From JAPOQD01 sp964620555 (lineage in GTDB: Bacteria; Pseudomonadota; Gammaproteobacteria; Pseudomonadales; Halieaceae): DNA of 19,149 bases. How positions within the stretch are numbered: the first letter of the stretch is position 1; each line of letters starts with the position of its first letter. Both the position numbers and the translations under genes were made by a program. Below the pieces are notes generated by a model. It was not told the DNA's origin, made no database searches, and worked only from the letters and a program-made list of their open reading frames with translations. Below, piece by piece: positions 1-6,745 of this stretch. The stretch covers positions 1 through 19,149 of the forward strand of contig CAZUGZ010000042.1 in assembly GCA_964620555.1 (NCBI GenBank), given 5' to 3'.

Positions 1-91
1 TTCAGCGTCTTCCGGTCCGCGCACCCTGCCACAGCGGCGTCTCGACGTCCTCGCTGCAAACCCTGGTGAAATAGGCGGGCGAGCCATGCCG
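1..91. other. Window edge, no supported gene
   Basis: This is the stretch downstream of the surA stop codon. In many gammaproteobacteria pdxA follows surA, so I translated the minus strand in all three frames. The frame opening with ATG at 87-85 reads MARPPISPGF and stays open to the edge, but it lacks the TPGEPAGIGPD motif expected near the PdxA start. The other two frames also fail to match. Nothing here can be called. Confidence 0.5.
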
Positions 92-1372
92 CTACTTGAT
101 GTCGACGAAGGCTTCGTCGCGAATTTTCTGCAGCCAGGCCTGCAGTTCTTCCTGGTACTTGCTCTGGTGCAGCACCTCGCTGGCAAGGTTCAGGGCCACG
201 CGCTCGGTCATATCCTGCTGGCGCCGCTCCAGGACTTCCAGAATATGCCAGCCGAACTCGCTCTGTACCGGCTGACTGATCTGGCCGGGTTCCGCGGCGT
301 CCATGGCGGCCTCGAACGCGGGCACCATCTGGCCGGGGTTGGCCCAACCCAGCTCGCCGCCCTCCTGGGCGGAACCGATATCCTCCGAATGGGCGCGCGC
401 CAGTTCCCCAAAATCGGCGCCGTCGATGATCTGCTGGCGCAAGCCGGCGATGAACTGCCGCGATGCCTCGATGTCGCGGATGGCCGAGGGCTTGACCAGG
501 ATGTGGCGCACCCGAGTCTGGGTCACGATGGTCTGCCCACCGCGTTTTGCCACCAGGTAGAGCAGGTGAAAGCCACTGGGGCTCTGTAGCGGGGCGCTGG
601 TTTGCCGCTCCGCCAGGTTCGGGACCAGTTCGGCAAACAGGCTGGGCAGATCGTCCAGGGTGCGCCAGCCCATGTCGCCGCCGCCAAGCTCCTCGGCGGC
701 GTCGGCGACCACCCCGGTGAAGGGCTCGCCACCGGCAATGCGCTCGTGGAGTTGCCCGATGCGGGCGCGAGCCGCTTCGATGGCGGCGGGGCCGGCATCG
801 GCGGCCAGCGGCAGCACGGCGTGCAACAGGTGGAACTGTTCCGCGGTGAGGGCCTGGCCCCTCTCCGATTCGAGAAAACTCCTCGCCTCTTCCTCGCTGA
901 TCTGAATGCGCTGATTGACGTTGCCCATCTGTACCCTTTGCAGTATCAATTCGCGGCGCACATCCTCGCGCAGGGCCCGGTAGGACCTGCCATCGCTCTC
1001 CAGTTGGGCAATGAACTGCTGCAGCGTCATGCGGTTCTGCGCCGCCAGCCTGGTGAGGGCGGCGTGCAGTTGCTCATCGCTGATGCGCACCCCGGCCCGC
1101 TGCCCCATCTGCAGTTGAATGCTCTCCAGCACCAGGCGGTCCAGGGTCTCCCGCACCAGCAGTTCGCGCTCCGGTACTTCCTGGCCCTGGGCGCGCAGGT
1201 TTTCCTCCACCATGTTCAGGCGGGCCCACAGTTCGCTGGACATGACCACGTCGTCCTCGACGATGGCCACCACCGCGTCGAGAACGCGGGTTTCCGCCAG
1301 CCCCCACTGGGCCAGCGCCAGACCGGCCAGCAGCGCGGCCAGCGCAGGCCCATTCGATCTTCGTCTATTCAT
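92..1372 (-). CDS. surA: Periplasmic chaperone / peptidyl-prolyl isomerase SurA
   Basis: SurA escorts unfolded outer-membrane proteins, including LptD, across the periplasm to the BAM complex. The 426-residue reading is close to the E. coli length of 428. It has a basic N-terminus (MNRRR), a hydrophobic core and a likely signal-peptidase site after WGLA (residue 26). A SurA N domain follows (about 27-165), then a first parvulin domain (about 176-277, degenerate). The second parvulin domain (about 286-386) has the canonical RVRHILVK, GGELGW and FGWHILEV segments, followed by a C-terminal helix. I chose the ATG at 1372 because it overlaps the lptD stop (ATGAATAG) and gives a proper signal peptide. 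In-frame ATGs at 1384 and 1414 are alternatives that only lengthen the n-region. It is co-transcribed with lptD, and the overlap suggests coupled translation. Confidence 0.96.
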   Translation of the reverse strand: MNRRRSNGPALAALLAGLALAQWGLAETRVLDAVVAIVEDDVVMSSELWARLNMVEENLRAQGQEVPERELLVRETLDRLVLESIQLQMGQRAGVRISDEQLHAALTRLAAQNRMTLQQFIAQLESDGRSYRALREDVRRELILQRVQMGNVNQRIQISEEEARSFLESERGQALTAEQFHLLHAVLPLAADAGPAAIEAARARIGQLHERIAGGEPFTGVVADAAEELGGGDMGWRTLDDLPSLFAELVPNLAERQTSAPLQSPSGFHLLYLVAKRGGQTIVTQTRVRHILVKPSAIRDIEASRQFIAGLRQQIIDGADFGELARAHSEDIGSAQEGGELGWANPGQMVPAFEAAMDAAEPGQISQPVQSEFGWHILEVLERRQQDMTERVALNLASEVLHQSKYQEELQAWLQKIRDEAFVDIK

Positions 1373-3788
1373 CGCTCGCTTCATACCCTCTGAAAACTTC
1401 TTCCAGGATTCCATTCACCCGCGTACCGACACCGCCCAGCCCCTTCAGATGAAACTCGAGCAGAATGGCGTTGCGGGTCTCGACCCTGCCGACCCGCGCC
1501 GGGCCCCCGGGTTGCCCGGCACCCAGGGTCTGATTGAGGTTGCGCTGGAACAGCAGACGCATGCGCCAGCAACAACTGTCGTACTCAATGCCCACCAGGT
1601 CATTGACGGTATCGCTCTCTTCCAGGTCGTACAGGCTCTGGAAAAACAACAGCCAGTTTTCGCCCAGCGGCACGATGGCGGATACATCGAACTGGTTGAT
1701 GTCCCCAAAGCGCGGGTCCGTGCCCCGATAGCGGCGCCAATTATAGCCCAGGTGGAGGATGTGGTTCCTGCCGCGCAACCAGGACAGGCGCTGATGGGCT
1801 TCGTCCAGTTGGCTGGCCTTGTGGTCCCACAGCCAGGAGGAGCGGAACTGTACCGTTTTCCAGAGCTGGAAGGCCAGTTCGGCGGCGACGGCGGACTGGC
1901 TCGCGGTGGACCGGCCCTGACCGCCCTGCAGGGCCACCCGCTGGTCTTCGAAATAGTGGAGTTGGCCGATGCTGGCGTGGAGTTTCTGCTCCCCGCTTTC
2001 GGGGTCGAGGATGCGGGTGGCCAACCCCAGCGCCAGTTGATTGGCGTCATTGAGGCGGCCGTAGCCCGCAAACCGGTTCTCGCGAAACAGCTGGCTGTAG
2101 CTGAAAGTCAATTGGCTGGTGTCGAAATCGGGCAGGCCATCCTGTCGTTCATAGTCCGCCCACAAATAGTACAGGCGCGGCTCCAGCGTCTGGATCAGCC
2201 GGCCGCCGCCCCGCTCCAGTTCGCGTTCGAAAAACAGTCCGCCATCCAGACTCAGCAGCGGAGCCGCCACGTGAGGCGAGTCGTCGCTGCGCCCGTCGAC
2301 CGAGACCTCCCGGTCGAGCCGCAGGTCCAGCCGCCGATACTTGGCGGTGGCCCTGAAAAAACCGGATAGCCAGGACCTGGGGTAGCTCAGGCCCAGCTCG
2401 TGGTAGAGCCGCTGGCCGGTGATCCGCGAATCGTGATCAAAATCGCTGTACTCGCCCAGGTAGAGGAAGTTGAGGCGGCCGTCACGCTCCGCAGTGACCC
2501 GTTGCAGGCCGATACTGGGCAGTTTCTTGTAGGGGTCCAGGGCGATGTCGCGAGCCAGGGTCTGGAACTGTTCGACGCGCAGGCGCGCCTGCCAGTCATC
2601 CCCCAGGTAATCCAGCAGCCCGCGCTGGACCAGGTGGGTGCTCTGGTACAGGTTCATTTCGCTGCTGCCGATTTCGTTGAAATAGTCGCGGTCGCTGACC
2701 CGGGTATATTCCAGGTGGGTGCGCCAGCGCCGGGCCACCAGCCCCTGCTGGTGGACACTGGCCAGCCAGCGAGTGCCGGAACGACCCGGAACGTCCCGCC
2801 GGTATTCACTGTCCCGCTGCAGATAGGCGGAGTCCAGTTCCCAGGCGCCGAGCAGCGGGCCCAGGTAGCGGGCCCGGGCCTGTCCCATCAGGCCGCGGTC
2901 GGCAATGGCGCGAGGGGTGACCGTCAGGTCGTAGTTCGGGGCCAGGTTGACGTAGTAGGGAGTGGCGATATCCAGCCCTCCGTTGGAGGCCCGGCCCAAC
3001 TGTGGCCACAGGAAGCCGCTCATGCGGCGCTCGTCGATGGGAAAGTGCAGCAGGGGCAGGTAGAGAATCGGGGCGTCCGCCACCTCCAGACGCACGCCGC
3101 GGGCCTTGCCGATGCCCCGTTCGAGGTCGAGTTGCAACTCTCTGCTGCGCAGGCGCCAGGCCTGGTCGGTGGGGGGGCAGTAGGTGAATTCGGCCTGGTC
3201 GAGCTCGAGCATCCGGTCCGGGCGGCGCCGCACCTGGCTGGCGCTGCCGTGAATATGGCGCTCGTGCTCCACCATGGCGGCGTTGTCCAGCCTTGCTGCG
3301 CCGCTGATCAGGTCGATCTCGGAACTGTCTCCGCGCAGGTGGATACCGGGTTCCCGGAATTCCACATTGCCCTCCAGCGTAGCCATGCTGCTGGACAGGT
3401 CGTACTCGGCGCGGTCCGCACGAAGCTGCCGATAGCCCTGCCGCAGCGACACCCCGCCATGCCAGCGGGCCCGGTTGCCCTCCATTTCAAAGAACTCGCC
3501 ATCGCCATGAACGGGTTGCCCGGCCGGGTCGGTGGAACGGCCGACGGCGGCCAGCGGGTCCACGTAGCCGCCACCACAGCTCCTGGCGCGCCGGTTTTGC
3601 ATTTCCGGCGGCAGGCTGGCGTAGGGCACCCAGTCCACTTCGGGCACGGACCGCCCGGGTTCGGCCGCCACGGCGGCACCGGCCAGACAGGCGCCGATGA
3701 CGAGCAGCAGACCCCGGCCCAGCACCCGACCCGGCCGGCACGGGTGCGGGTCGGGGGTCGTCCGCGGCAGGCGGCTGTGGATGGGCAC
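1365..3788 (-). CDS. lptD: LPS-assembly outer-membrane protein LptD
   Basis: LptD forms the outer-membrane beta-barrel that, with the LptE plug, inserts lipopolysaccharide into the outer leaflet. The 807-residue product has a long basic n-region and a hydrophobic signal ending near GAAVAA (about residue 42). An OstA/LptA-like beta-jellyroll follows (about 95-210), then the C-terminal barrel. The four cysteines that form the two essential inter-domain disulfides in E. coli LptD are all recognisable: C71 in the CGGGYVDP motif, C204 in FTYCPP, and the adjacent pair C739-C740 in YDSCCW. The start is a GTG at 3788 without a strong Shine-Dalgarno, so a slightly later start (for example the GTG at codon 22) is possible. 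It lies upstream of surA on the same strand and is divergent from murU. Confidence 0.96.
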   Translation of the reverse strand: MPIHSRLPRTTPDPHPCRPGRVLGRGLLLVIGACLAGAAVAAEPGRSVPEVDWVPYASLPPEMQNRRARSCGGGYVDPLAAVGRSTDPAGQPVHGDGEFFEMEGNRARWHGGVSLRQGYRQLRADRAEYDLSSSMATLEGNVEFREPGIHLRGDSSEIDLISGAARLDNAAMVEHERHIHGSASQVRRRPDRMLELDQAEFTYCPPTDQAWRLRSRELQLDLERGIGKARGVRLEVADAPILYLPLLHFPIDERRMSGFLWPQLGRASNGGLDIATPYYVNLAPNYDLTVTPRAIADRGLMGQARARYLGPLLGAWELDSAYLQRDSEYRRDVPGRSGTRWLASVHQQGLVARRWRTHLEYTRVSDRDYFNEIGSSEMNLYQSTHLVQRGLLDYLGDDWQARLRVEQFQTLARDIALDPYKKLPSIGLQRVTAERDGRLNFLYLGEYSDFDHDSRITGQRLYHELGLSYPRSWLSGFFRATAKYRRLDLRLDREVSVDGRSDDSPHVAAPLLSLDGGLFFERELERGGGRLIQTLEPRLYYLWADYERQDGLPDFDTSQLTFSYSQLFRENRFAGYGRLNDANQLALGLATRILDPESGEQKLHASIGQLHYFEDQRVALQGGQGRSTASQSAVAAELAFQLWKTVQFRSSWLWDHKASQLDEAHQRLSWLRGRNHILHLGYNWRRYRGTDPRFGDINQFDVSAIVPLGENWLLFFQSLYDLEESDTVNDLVGIEYDSCCWRMRLLFQRNLNQTLGAGQPGGPARVGRVETRNAILLEFHLKGLGGVGTRVNGILEEVFRGYEASDE

Positions 3789-3936
3789 GGTGGAATAAAT
3801 GTTGGTTCCAGCCAGTGAAAAATGAACAAACGGCCCGGGGCGGGCTTTTCCGCAGTAAAATTGCCCCGCACCCCACCGCTTCCAGGGAGATAATAGTGTA
3901 TTTTTCCAGGCCGTGCCCAGCTACGGAGGTCCGCCG
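3789..3936. promoter_or_regulatory. Divergent lptD / murU promoter region
   Basis: This 148-bp gap separates the divergent start codons of lptD (minus) and murU (plus), so promoters for both must lie here. On the plus strand a GATAAT hexamer at 3889-3894 is a -10 candidate. The only nearby TTG-type -35 (TTGCCC, 3861-3866) sits 22 bp away, which is too far to be convincing. A GCCCG-GGG-CGGGC hairpin followed by TTTT occupies 3833-3849. On the minus strand an AT-rich stretch precedes the lptD GTG without a clear promoter pair. No amgK-like coding sequence is present in this gap. Confidence 0.4.
3833..3849 (+). terminator. Short GC hairpin with T-run
   Basis: GCCCG (3833-3837), a GGG loop and CGGGC (3841-3845) are followed directly by TTTT (3846-3849). 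This resembles a minimal intrinsic terminator reading on the plus strand. It could stop antisense transcription leaving lptD before it enters murU. The stem is only 5 bp and the T-run only 4, so the call is weak. Confidence 0.22.
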
Positions 3937-4620
3937 GTGAAGGCAATGATTCTGGCCGCCGGCCGCGGCTGGCGCATGTCCCCCCTCAGCGACAAGCTGC
4001 CCAAACCCCTGTTGCGGGTGGCAGGGAAACCCCTGATCCAGCACCAGGTCGAGAAGCTGGTGGCGGCCGGGTTCCGGCAACTGCGGGTCAACCTGTGGTA
4101 CCTGGGAGAACGGATCGAGGCCAGTCTGGGGGACGGGCGGCGCTGGGGCTGTGAGATCCTCTATTCCCGGGAAGAGCAGCCGCTGGAGACCGCGGGAGGC
4201 ATCCGGCAGGCGCTGCCGCTGCTGGGGCCGGAACCCTTCGCCGTGGTCAACGGCGATACCTGGAGTGACTACGATCTGGCCAGGCTGCGCAACCATCAAC
4301 TGGCGGCGGGCACACTGGCGCACCTGGTGCTGGTGGACAACCCGCCCCATCACCGGCGGGGGGATTTCCACCTCTCGGCCCAGGGCCGGGCACAGGTTCG
4401 CCGGCAGGACCGCGCGGACACGCTCACCTTCAGCGGTCTCGCGGTCTACCACCCGGACTTCTTTGCCGCGGAGGATCCCGGCAGGGCGGCGCTGCTGCCG
4501 CTGTTGCAACGACACATGGCCCGCGACCGGATCAGCGCCGAGCACTACCGGGGCGAGTGGGAGGACGTCGGCACTCCCGAGCGGCTGCGCGCGCTGGATG
4601 CCAGACTGGGCATACCCTAG
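3937..4620 (+). CDS. murU: N-acetylmuramate alpha-1-phosphate uridylyltransferase MurU
   Basis: MurU makes UDP-MurNAc from MurNAc-1-phosphate in the cell-wall recycling route that bypasses de novo, fosfomycin-sensitive UDP-MurNAc synthesis. The 227-residue product is a sugar-nucleotidyltransferase fold. It opens with KAMILAAGRGWRM (glycine-rich nucleotide loop) and has KLPKPLL (substrate lysine). ETAGGI, VVNGDTW (metal aspartate), VDNPPHHRRGDF and TFSGLAVYHP follow, and EHYRGEWEDVGTPERL closes the protein. VDNP-HH-GDF and the ending are typical of MurU rather than RmlA or GalU. The GTG start at 3937 is set by the strong GGAGGT at 3925-3930. Its usual partner, the sugar kinase AmgK, is normally encoded just upstream in pseudomonads and is absent here. 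rpe follows after 30 bp. Confidence 0.9.
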   Translation: MKAMILAAGRGWRMSPLSDKLPKPLLRVAGKPLIQHQVEKLVAAGFRQLRVNLWYLGERIEASLGDGRRWGCEILYSREEQPLETAGGIRQALPLLGPEPFAVVNGDTWSDYDLARLRNHQLAAGTLAHLVLVDNPPHHRRGDFHLSAQGRAQVRRQDRADTLTFSGLAVYHPDFFAAEDPGRAALLPLLQRHMARDRISAEHYRGEWEDVGTPERLRALDARLGIP

Positions 4621-4650
4621 AATGGGCGCCTGTTTCCTGGAGGGCAGATC

Positions 4651-5319
4651 ATGCGCGACCACCTGATAGCCGCTTCCATCCTGGCCGCCGATTTCGCCCG
4701 CCTGGGGGAGGAGGTAGAGGCGGTGCTGGCCGCCGGCGCCGACCTGGTGCACGTCGACGTGATGGACAATCACTATGTGCCCAACCTCACCGTGGGGCCC
4801 ATGGTCTGCCGGGCACTGCGCGATTACGGCATCGCCGCGGAGCTCGACGTGCACCTGATGGTGAGCCCGGTGGAGGCGCTGATCCGGGAGTTTGCCGAGG
4901 CCGGAGCCAGCTACATCACCTTTCATCCGGATGCCGTCACCCATGTGGACCGGTGCCTGGGCGCGATTCGCGATGCCGGCTGCAAGTCCGGCCTGGTATT
5001 CAACCCGGCCGCCAGCCTGGAGACCTTGAAGTACGTGCTGGACAAGGTGGATATGGTGTTGCTGATGTCGGTGAATCCCGGCTTTGGGGGCCAGGCCTTC
5101 ATCCCCGCCAGTTTCGACAAGCTGCGCGAGGCACGGGCCCTGATCGACGCCAGCGGCTGCGATATCCGCCTGGAAATCGACGGCGGCGTCACCGAGCACA
5201 ACATCGCCGCCTGTGCCAGCGCCGGCGCCGACACCTTCGTCGCCGGCTCGGCCATTTTCAACGCCGCCGATTACGCCGCGGCCATTGCCGGGATGCGCGC
5301 CGAACTGGCAAAACTGTAG
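4651..5319 (+). CDS. rpe: Ribulose-phosphate 3-epimerase
   Basis: Rpe interconverts ribulose-5-phosphate and xylulose-5-phosphate in the non-oxidative pentose phosphate pathway (cytoplasm). The 222-residue TIM barrel has the family length. It shows the ASILAADF strand 1, the metal and catalytic set H34, D36, H68 and D177 (HVDVMD, DVHLMV, EIDGGV), and the phosphate-binding segments MSVNPGFGGQ and AGSAIF. A GGAGGG Shine-Dalgarno lies just before the ATG. It sits 30 bp after murU on the same strand, so co-transcription is likely. In pseudomonads rpe is usually near gph and trpE, so the placement directly after murU is less common. Confidence 0.97.
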   Translation: MRDHLIAASILAADFARLGEEVEAVLAAGADLVHVDVMDNHYVPNLTVGPMVCRALRDYGIAAELDVHLMVSPVEALIREFAEAGASYITFHPDAVTHVDRCLGAIRDAGCKSGLVFNPAASLETLKYVLDKVDMVLLMSVNPGFGGQAFIPASFDKLREARALIDASGCDIRLEIDGGVTEHNIAACASAGADTFVAGSAIFNAADYAAAIAGMRAELAKL

Positions 5320-5422
5320 ACCTAGCCCGCAAACGCTCCTTCACTGCATGAGCATTGGACAACGGAAGGGTGTACAATGGAGTCTGTCGTCACGGGCACC
5401 GCGAGGTAGAGAGGAACATTCC

Positions 5423-5767
5423 GTGGAAATTATGGATACCATCAGGGAGCAGATCGAAGGAAATCCGGTCATCCTGTATATGAAGGGCTCCCCCAATCAA
5501 CCCCAGTGCGGGTTTTCGGCCCGCAGCTCCCAGGCGCTGATGGCCTGCGGCGAGCGCTTTGCCTATGTGGACGTGCTCAGCAACCCCGGAATTCGCGCCA
5601 ATTTGCCGGCCTATGCCAACTGGCCGACCTTTCCGCAATTGTGGGTGGAGGGCGAACTGATCGGCGGTTGCGACATCATCGCAGAGATGTATGAAAGCGG
5701 CGAACTGCAGCCGCTGATCAAAGCCGCGGCGGCGGCCGCCCGGGAGCGGAAGGCGGAGGCCGGCTGA
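5423..5767 (+). CDS. grxD: Monothiol CGFS glutaredoxin (Grx4 type)
   Basis: Class II monothiol glutaredoxins bind a glutathione-ligated [2Fe-2S] cluster, usually with a BolA partner, and deliver or store Fe-S clusters in the cytoplasm. The 114-residue product matches the roughly 115-residue GrxD family end to end. It has LYMKGSP, the active-site CGFS (C29), RFAYVDVL, ANWPTFPQLWV (cis-proline and glutathione contact) and the GGCDI motif. I chose the GTG at 5423 because AGAGAGGA at 5408-5415 lies 7 nt upstream. An ATG three codons later is the alternative. A TACAAT hexamer at 5373-5378 may be a -10, but no matching -35 is seen. The gene converges on bfr with only 9 bp between stop codons, in an apparent iron-handling neighbourhood. 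Confidence 0.95.
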   Translation: MEIMDTIREQIEGNPVILYMKGSPNQPQCGFSARSSQALMACGERFAYVDVLSNPGIRANLPAYANWPTFPQLWVEGELIGGCDIIAEMYESGELQPLIKAAAAAARERKAEAG

Positions 5768-5776
5768 AGCTCCTGG

Positions 5777-6247
5777 CTACTGGCTCATTGCGCTCTGCAG
5801 GTAGTTCTGGATGCCCACCTTGCCGATCAGGTCGAGCTGGGTCTCCAGCCAGTCAATGTGTTCCTCTTCCGCTTCGAGGATGTCCTCGAACAGCTCCCGG
5901 GACTGAAAGTCGCTGACCGACTCGCACCAGGCAATGGCCTGATTCAGGTCGGCGCGCGCCATCATCTCCAGTTTCAGGTCGCAGCGCAGCATCTCCTCGG
6001 TGTTTTCACCGACCAGCAGTTTGCCCAGGTCCTGCAGGTTGGGCAGGCCCTCCAGAAACAGGATGCGTTCGGTGAGACGTTCGGCGTGCTTCATCTCGTC
6101 GATGGATTCCGCCCGTTCGTGCTCCGCCAATTCCTTGAAGCCCCAGTCTTCGTACATTTTGGCATGTAGAAAATACTGGTTGATGGCAATCAGTTCATTG
6201 CCCAGAACCGTATTGAGATGTTCAATTACCTTGGGGTCGCCCTGCAT
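5777..6247 (-). CDS. bfr: Bacterioferritin
   Basis: Bacterioferritin assembles into a 24-subunit shell that oxidises Fe(II) and stores it as a ferric mineral, with haem bound at subunit interfaces. At 156 residues the product has the usual length. The diiron ferroxidase ligands are all present: E18, E51, H54, E94, E127 and H130. The haem-ligating methionine M52 in EMKHAERL marks it as a true bacterioferritin rather than a ferritin. AGGAG, 8 nt upstream of the ATG, is a good ribosome-binding site. It follows bfd on the same strand after 118 bp. That gap contains its own promoter candidate and a long palindrome, so it may be transcribed independently of bfd. Confidence 0.97.
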   Translation of the reverse strand: MQGDPKVIEHLNTVLGNELIAINQYFLHAKMYEDWGFKELAEHERAESIDEMKHAERLTERILFLEGLPNLQDLGKLLVGENTEEMLRCDLKLEMMARADLNQAIAWCESVSDFQSRELFEDILEAEEEHIDWLETQLDLIGKVGIQNYLQSAMSQ

Positions 6248-6276
6248 GGCCGTGCTCCTCTGTTTCAGGAGCGGCC

Positions 6277-6305
6277 AGAATGCCCTACCCGGCCGGGAAA
6301 GTCAA
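6277..6305 (-). promoter_or_regulatory. Candidate bfr promoter
   Basis: On the minus strand TTGACT (6305-6300) is followed after 17 bp by CATTCT (6282-6277), 30 bp upstream of the bfr ATG. The -35 matches consensus at 5 of 6 positions, while the -10 is weak (3 of 6). The spacer contains the palindrome CCCGGCCGGG. Confidence 0.33.
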
Positions 6306-6335
6306 GCTAACTTATTGATAAATAAAGATTAATTT

Positions 6336-6362
6336 AAATGCTAATCAGTGTGATTAGCAATT
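6336..6362. promoter_or_regulatory. 27-bp palindrome between bfd and bfr
   Basis: AAATGCTAATCA (6336-6347), spacer GTG and TGATTAGCAATT (6351-6362) form an inverted repeat with 11 of 12 matching pairs. The inner 8 bp are perfect. It begins 4 bases past the bfd stop and lies upstream of the bfr promoter candidate, inside an AT-rich island. The low GC and lack of a clean T-run argue against an intrinsic terminator. A dimeric-regulator operator is the likelier role, but the protein is unknown. It does not match the Fur consensus well. Confidence 0.45.
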
Positions 6363-6365
6363 GCA

Positions 6366-6569
6366 TCAGCCTGCGGCGTAGAACAGCTGCGGGCCATTGC
6401 CGGTTTCGTCCAGGGCTTCGCTGATGATCTCGCCGGCCAGGCACTGGCACTGGCCGCACTGACTGGCCACGCCGAGGCCGGCGCGCAACTGGCGCAGGGA
6501 ACTGGCCCCCCCTTCCACGGCGGCGCGGATCTGGGTGTCGGTAACCCCTTTGCAAAGGCAAACATACAT
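6366..6569 (-). CDS. bfd: Bacterioferritin-associated ferredoxin Bfd
   Basis: Bfd is a small [2Fe-2S] protein that docks on bacterioferritin and passes electrons to the haem, so that stored iron is reduced and released. The 67-residue product contains the family signature in full: CLC at C4 and C6, the helical DTQIRAAVEGGASSLRQL segment, and SQCGQC with C38 and C41. C43 is an extra cysteine. The ATG has no strong Shine-Dalgarno. Its upstream region contains a Fur-box candidate overlapping a perfect TTGACA. This fits the known pattern in pseudomonads, where bfd is induced under iron starvation. It is divergent from proA and upstream of bfr. Confidence 0.95.
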   Translation of the reverse strand: MYVCLCKGVTDTQIRAAVEGGASSLRQLRAGLGVASQCGQCQCLAGEIISEALDETGNGPQLFYAAG

Positions 6570-6602
6570 GTCAAACGATGCCAGTAGCCAAACCGAACCG
6601 GT

Positions 6603-6631
6603 ACACTAATACTAATAAGAATGATTGTCAA
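6603..6631 (-). promoter_or_regulatory. Candidate bfd promoter
   Basis: TTGACA (6631-6626, minus strand) is a perfect -35. At 17 bp spacing the -10 is TAGTGT, which is poor. TATTAG at 14 bp resembles consensus better but is too close. The -35 lies inside the Fur-box candidate, and the bfd ATG is about 34 bp downstream. Confidence 0.4.
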
Positions 6632-6632
6632 T
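6614..6632. promoter_or_regulatory. Candidate Fur box upstream of bfd
   Basis: The 19-mer AATAAGAATGATTGTCAAT matches the classical natural Fur-box form AATGAGAATGATTATCATT at 16 of 19 positions. It matches the TGATAAT-N-ATTATCA core at 11 of 14 positions. It covers the minus-strand TTGACA at 6631-6626, a perfect -35 hexamer for bfd, so bound Fur would block the promoter. Confidence 0.65.
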
Positions 6633-6689
6633 ACGATTCAGGAAATTTTTTTCGGTGCCGTTCGGCAGGGAATTTTGCCGGGCTTCCTA

Positions 6690-6695
6690 TATACT
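6690..6695 (+). promoter_or_regulatory. Possible -10 element for proA
   Basis: TATACT (5 of 6 to consensus) lies 50 bp before the proA ATG, in the 176-bp bfd/proA gap. No convincing -35 occurs at 16-18 bp, so the promoter, if real, relies on an activator or another sigma factor. Just upstream, TGCCG, CGGCA and TGCCG words (about 6655-6680) allow alternative short hairpins. Confidence 0.3.
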
Positions 6696-6745
6696 GTCTG
6701 CCGATTTCAGGTCTGCCAGCGAAGGGCAGGTTTCCGGCGACGGCG

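Noticed and set aside
1..91. Start of pdxA downstream of surA
   Set aside because: No minus-strand frame shows the PdxA N-terminal motif, and too little sequence is available.
2400..3818. Long plus-strand open frame opposite lptD
   Set aside because: It is antisense to a fully recognisable LptD and has no ribosome-binding site or domain.
3487..5199. Minus-strand frame covering murU and rpe, considered as a possible missing amgK
   Set aside because: Its translation shows no kinase motifs and is a shadow of murU and rpe codons.
6578..6745. N-terminal extension of proA from an upstream ATG
   Set aside because: The 56 extra residues are not conserved, and they cover the Fur box and the promoter region.
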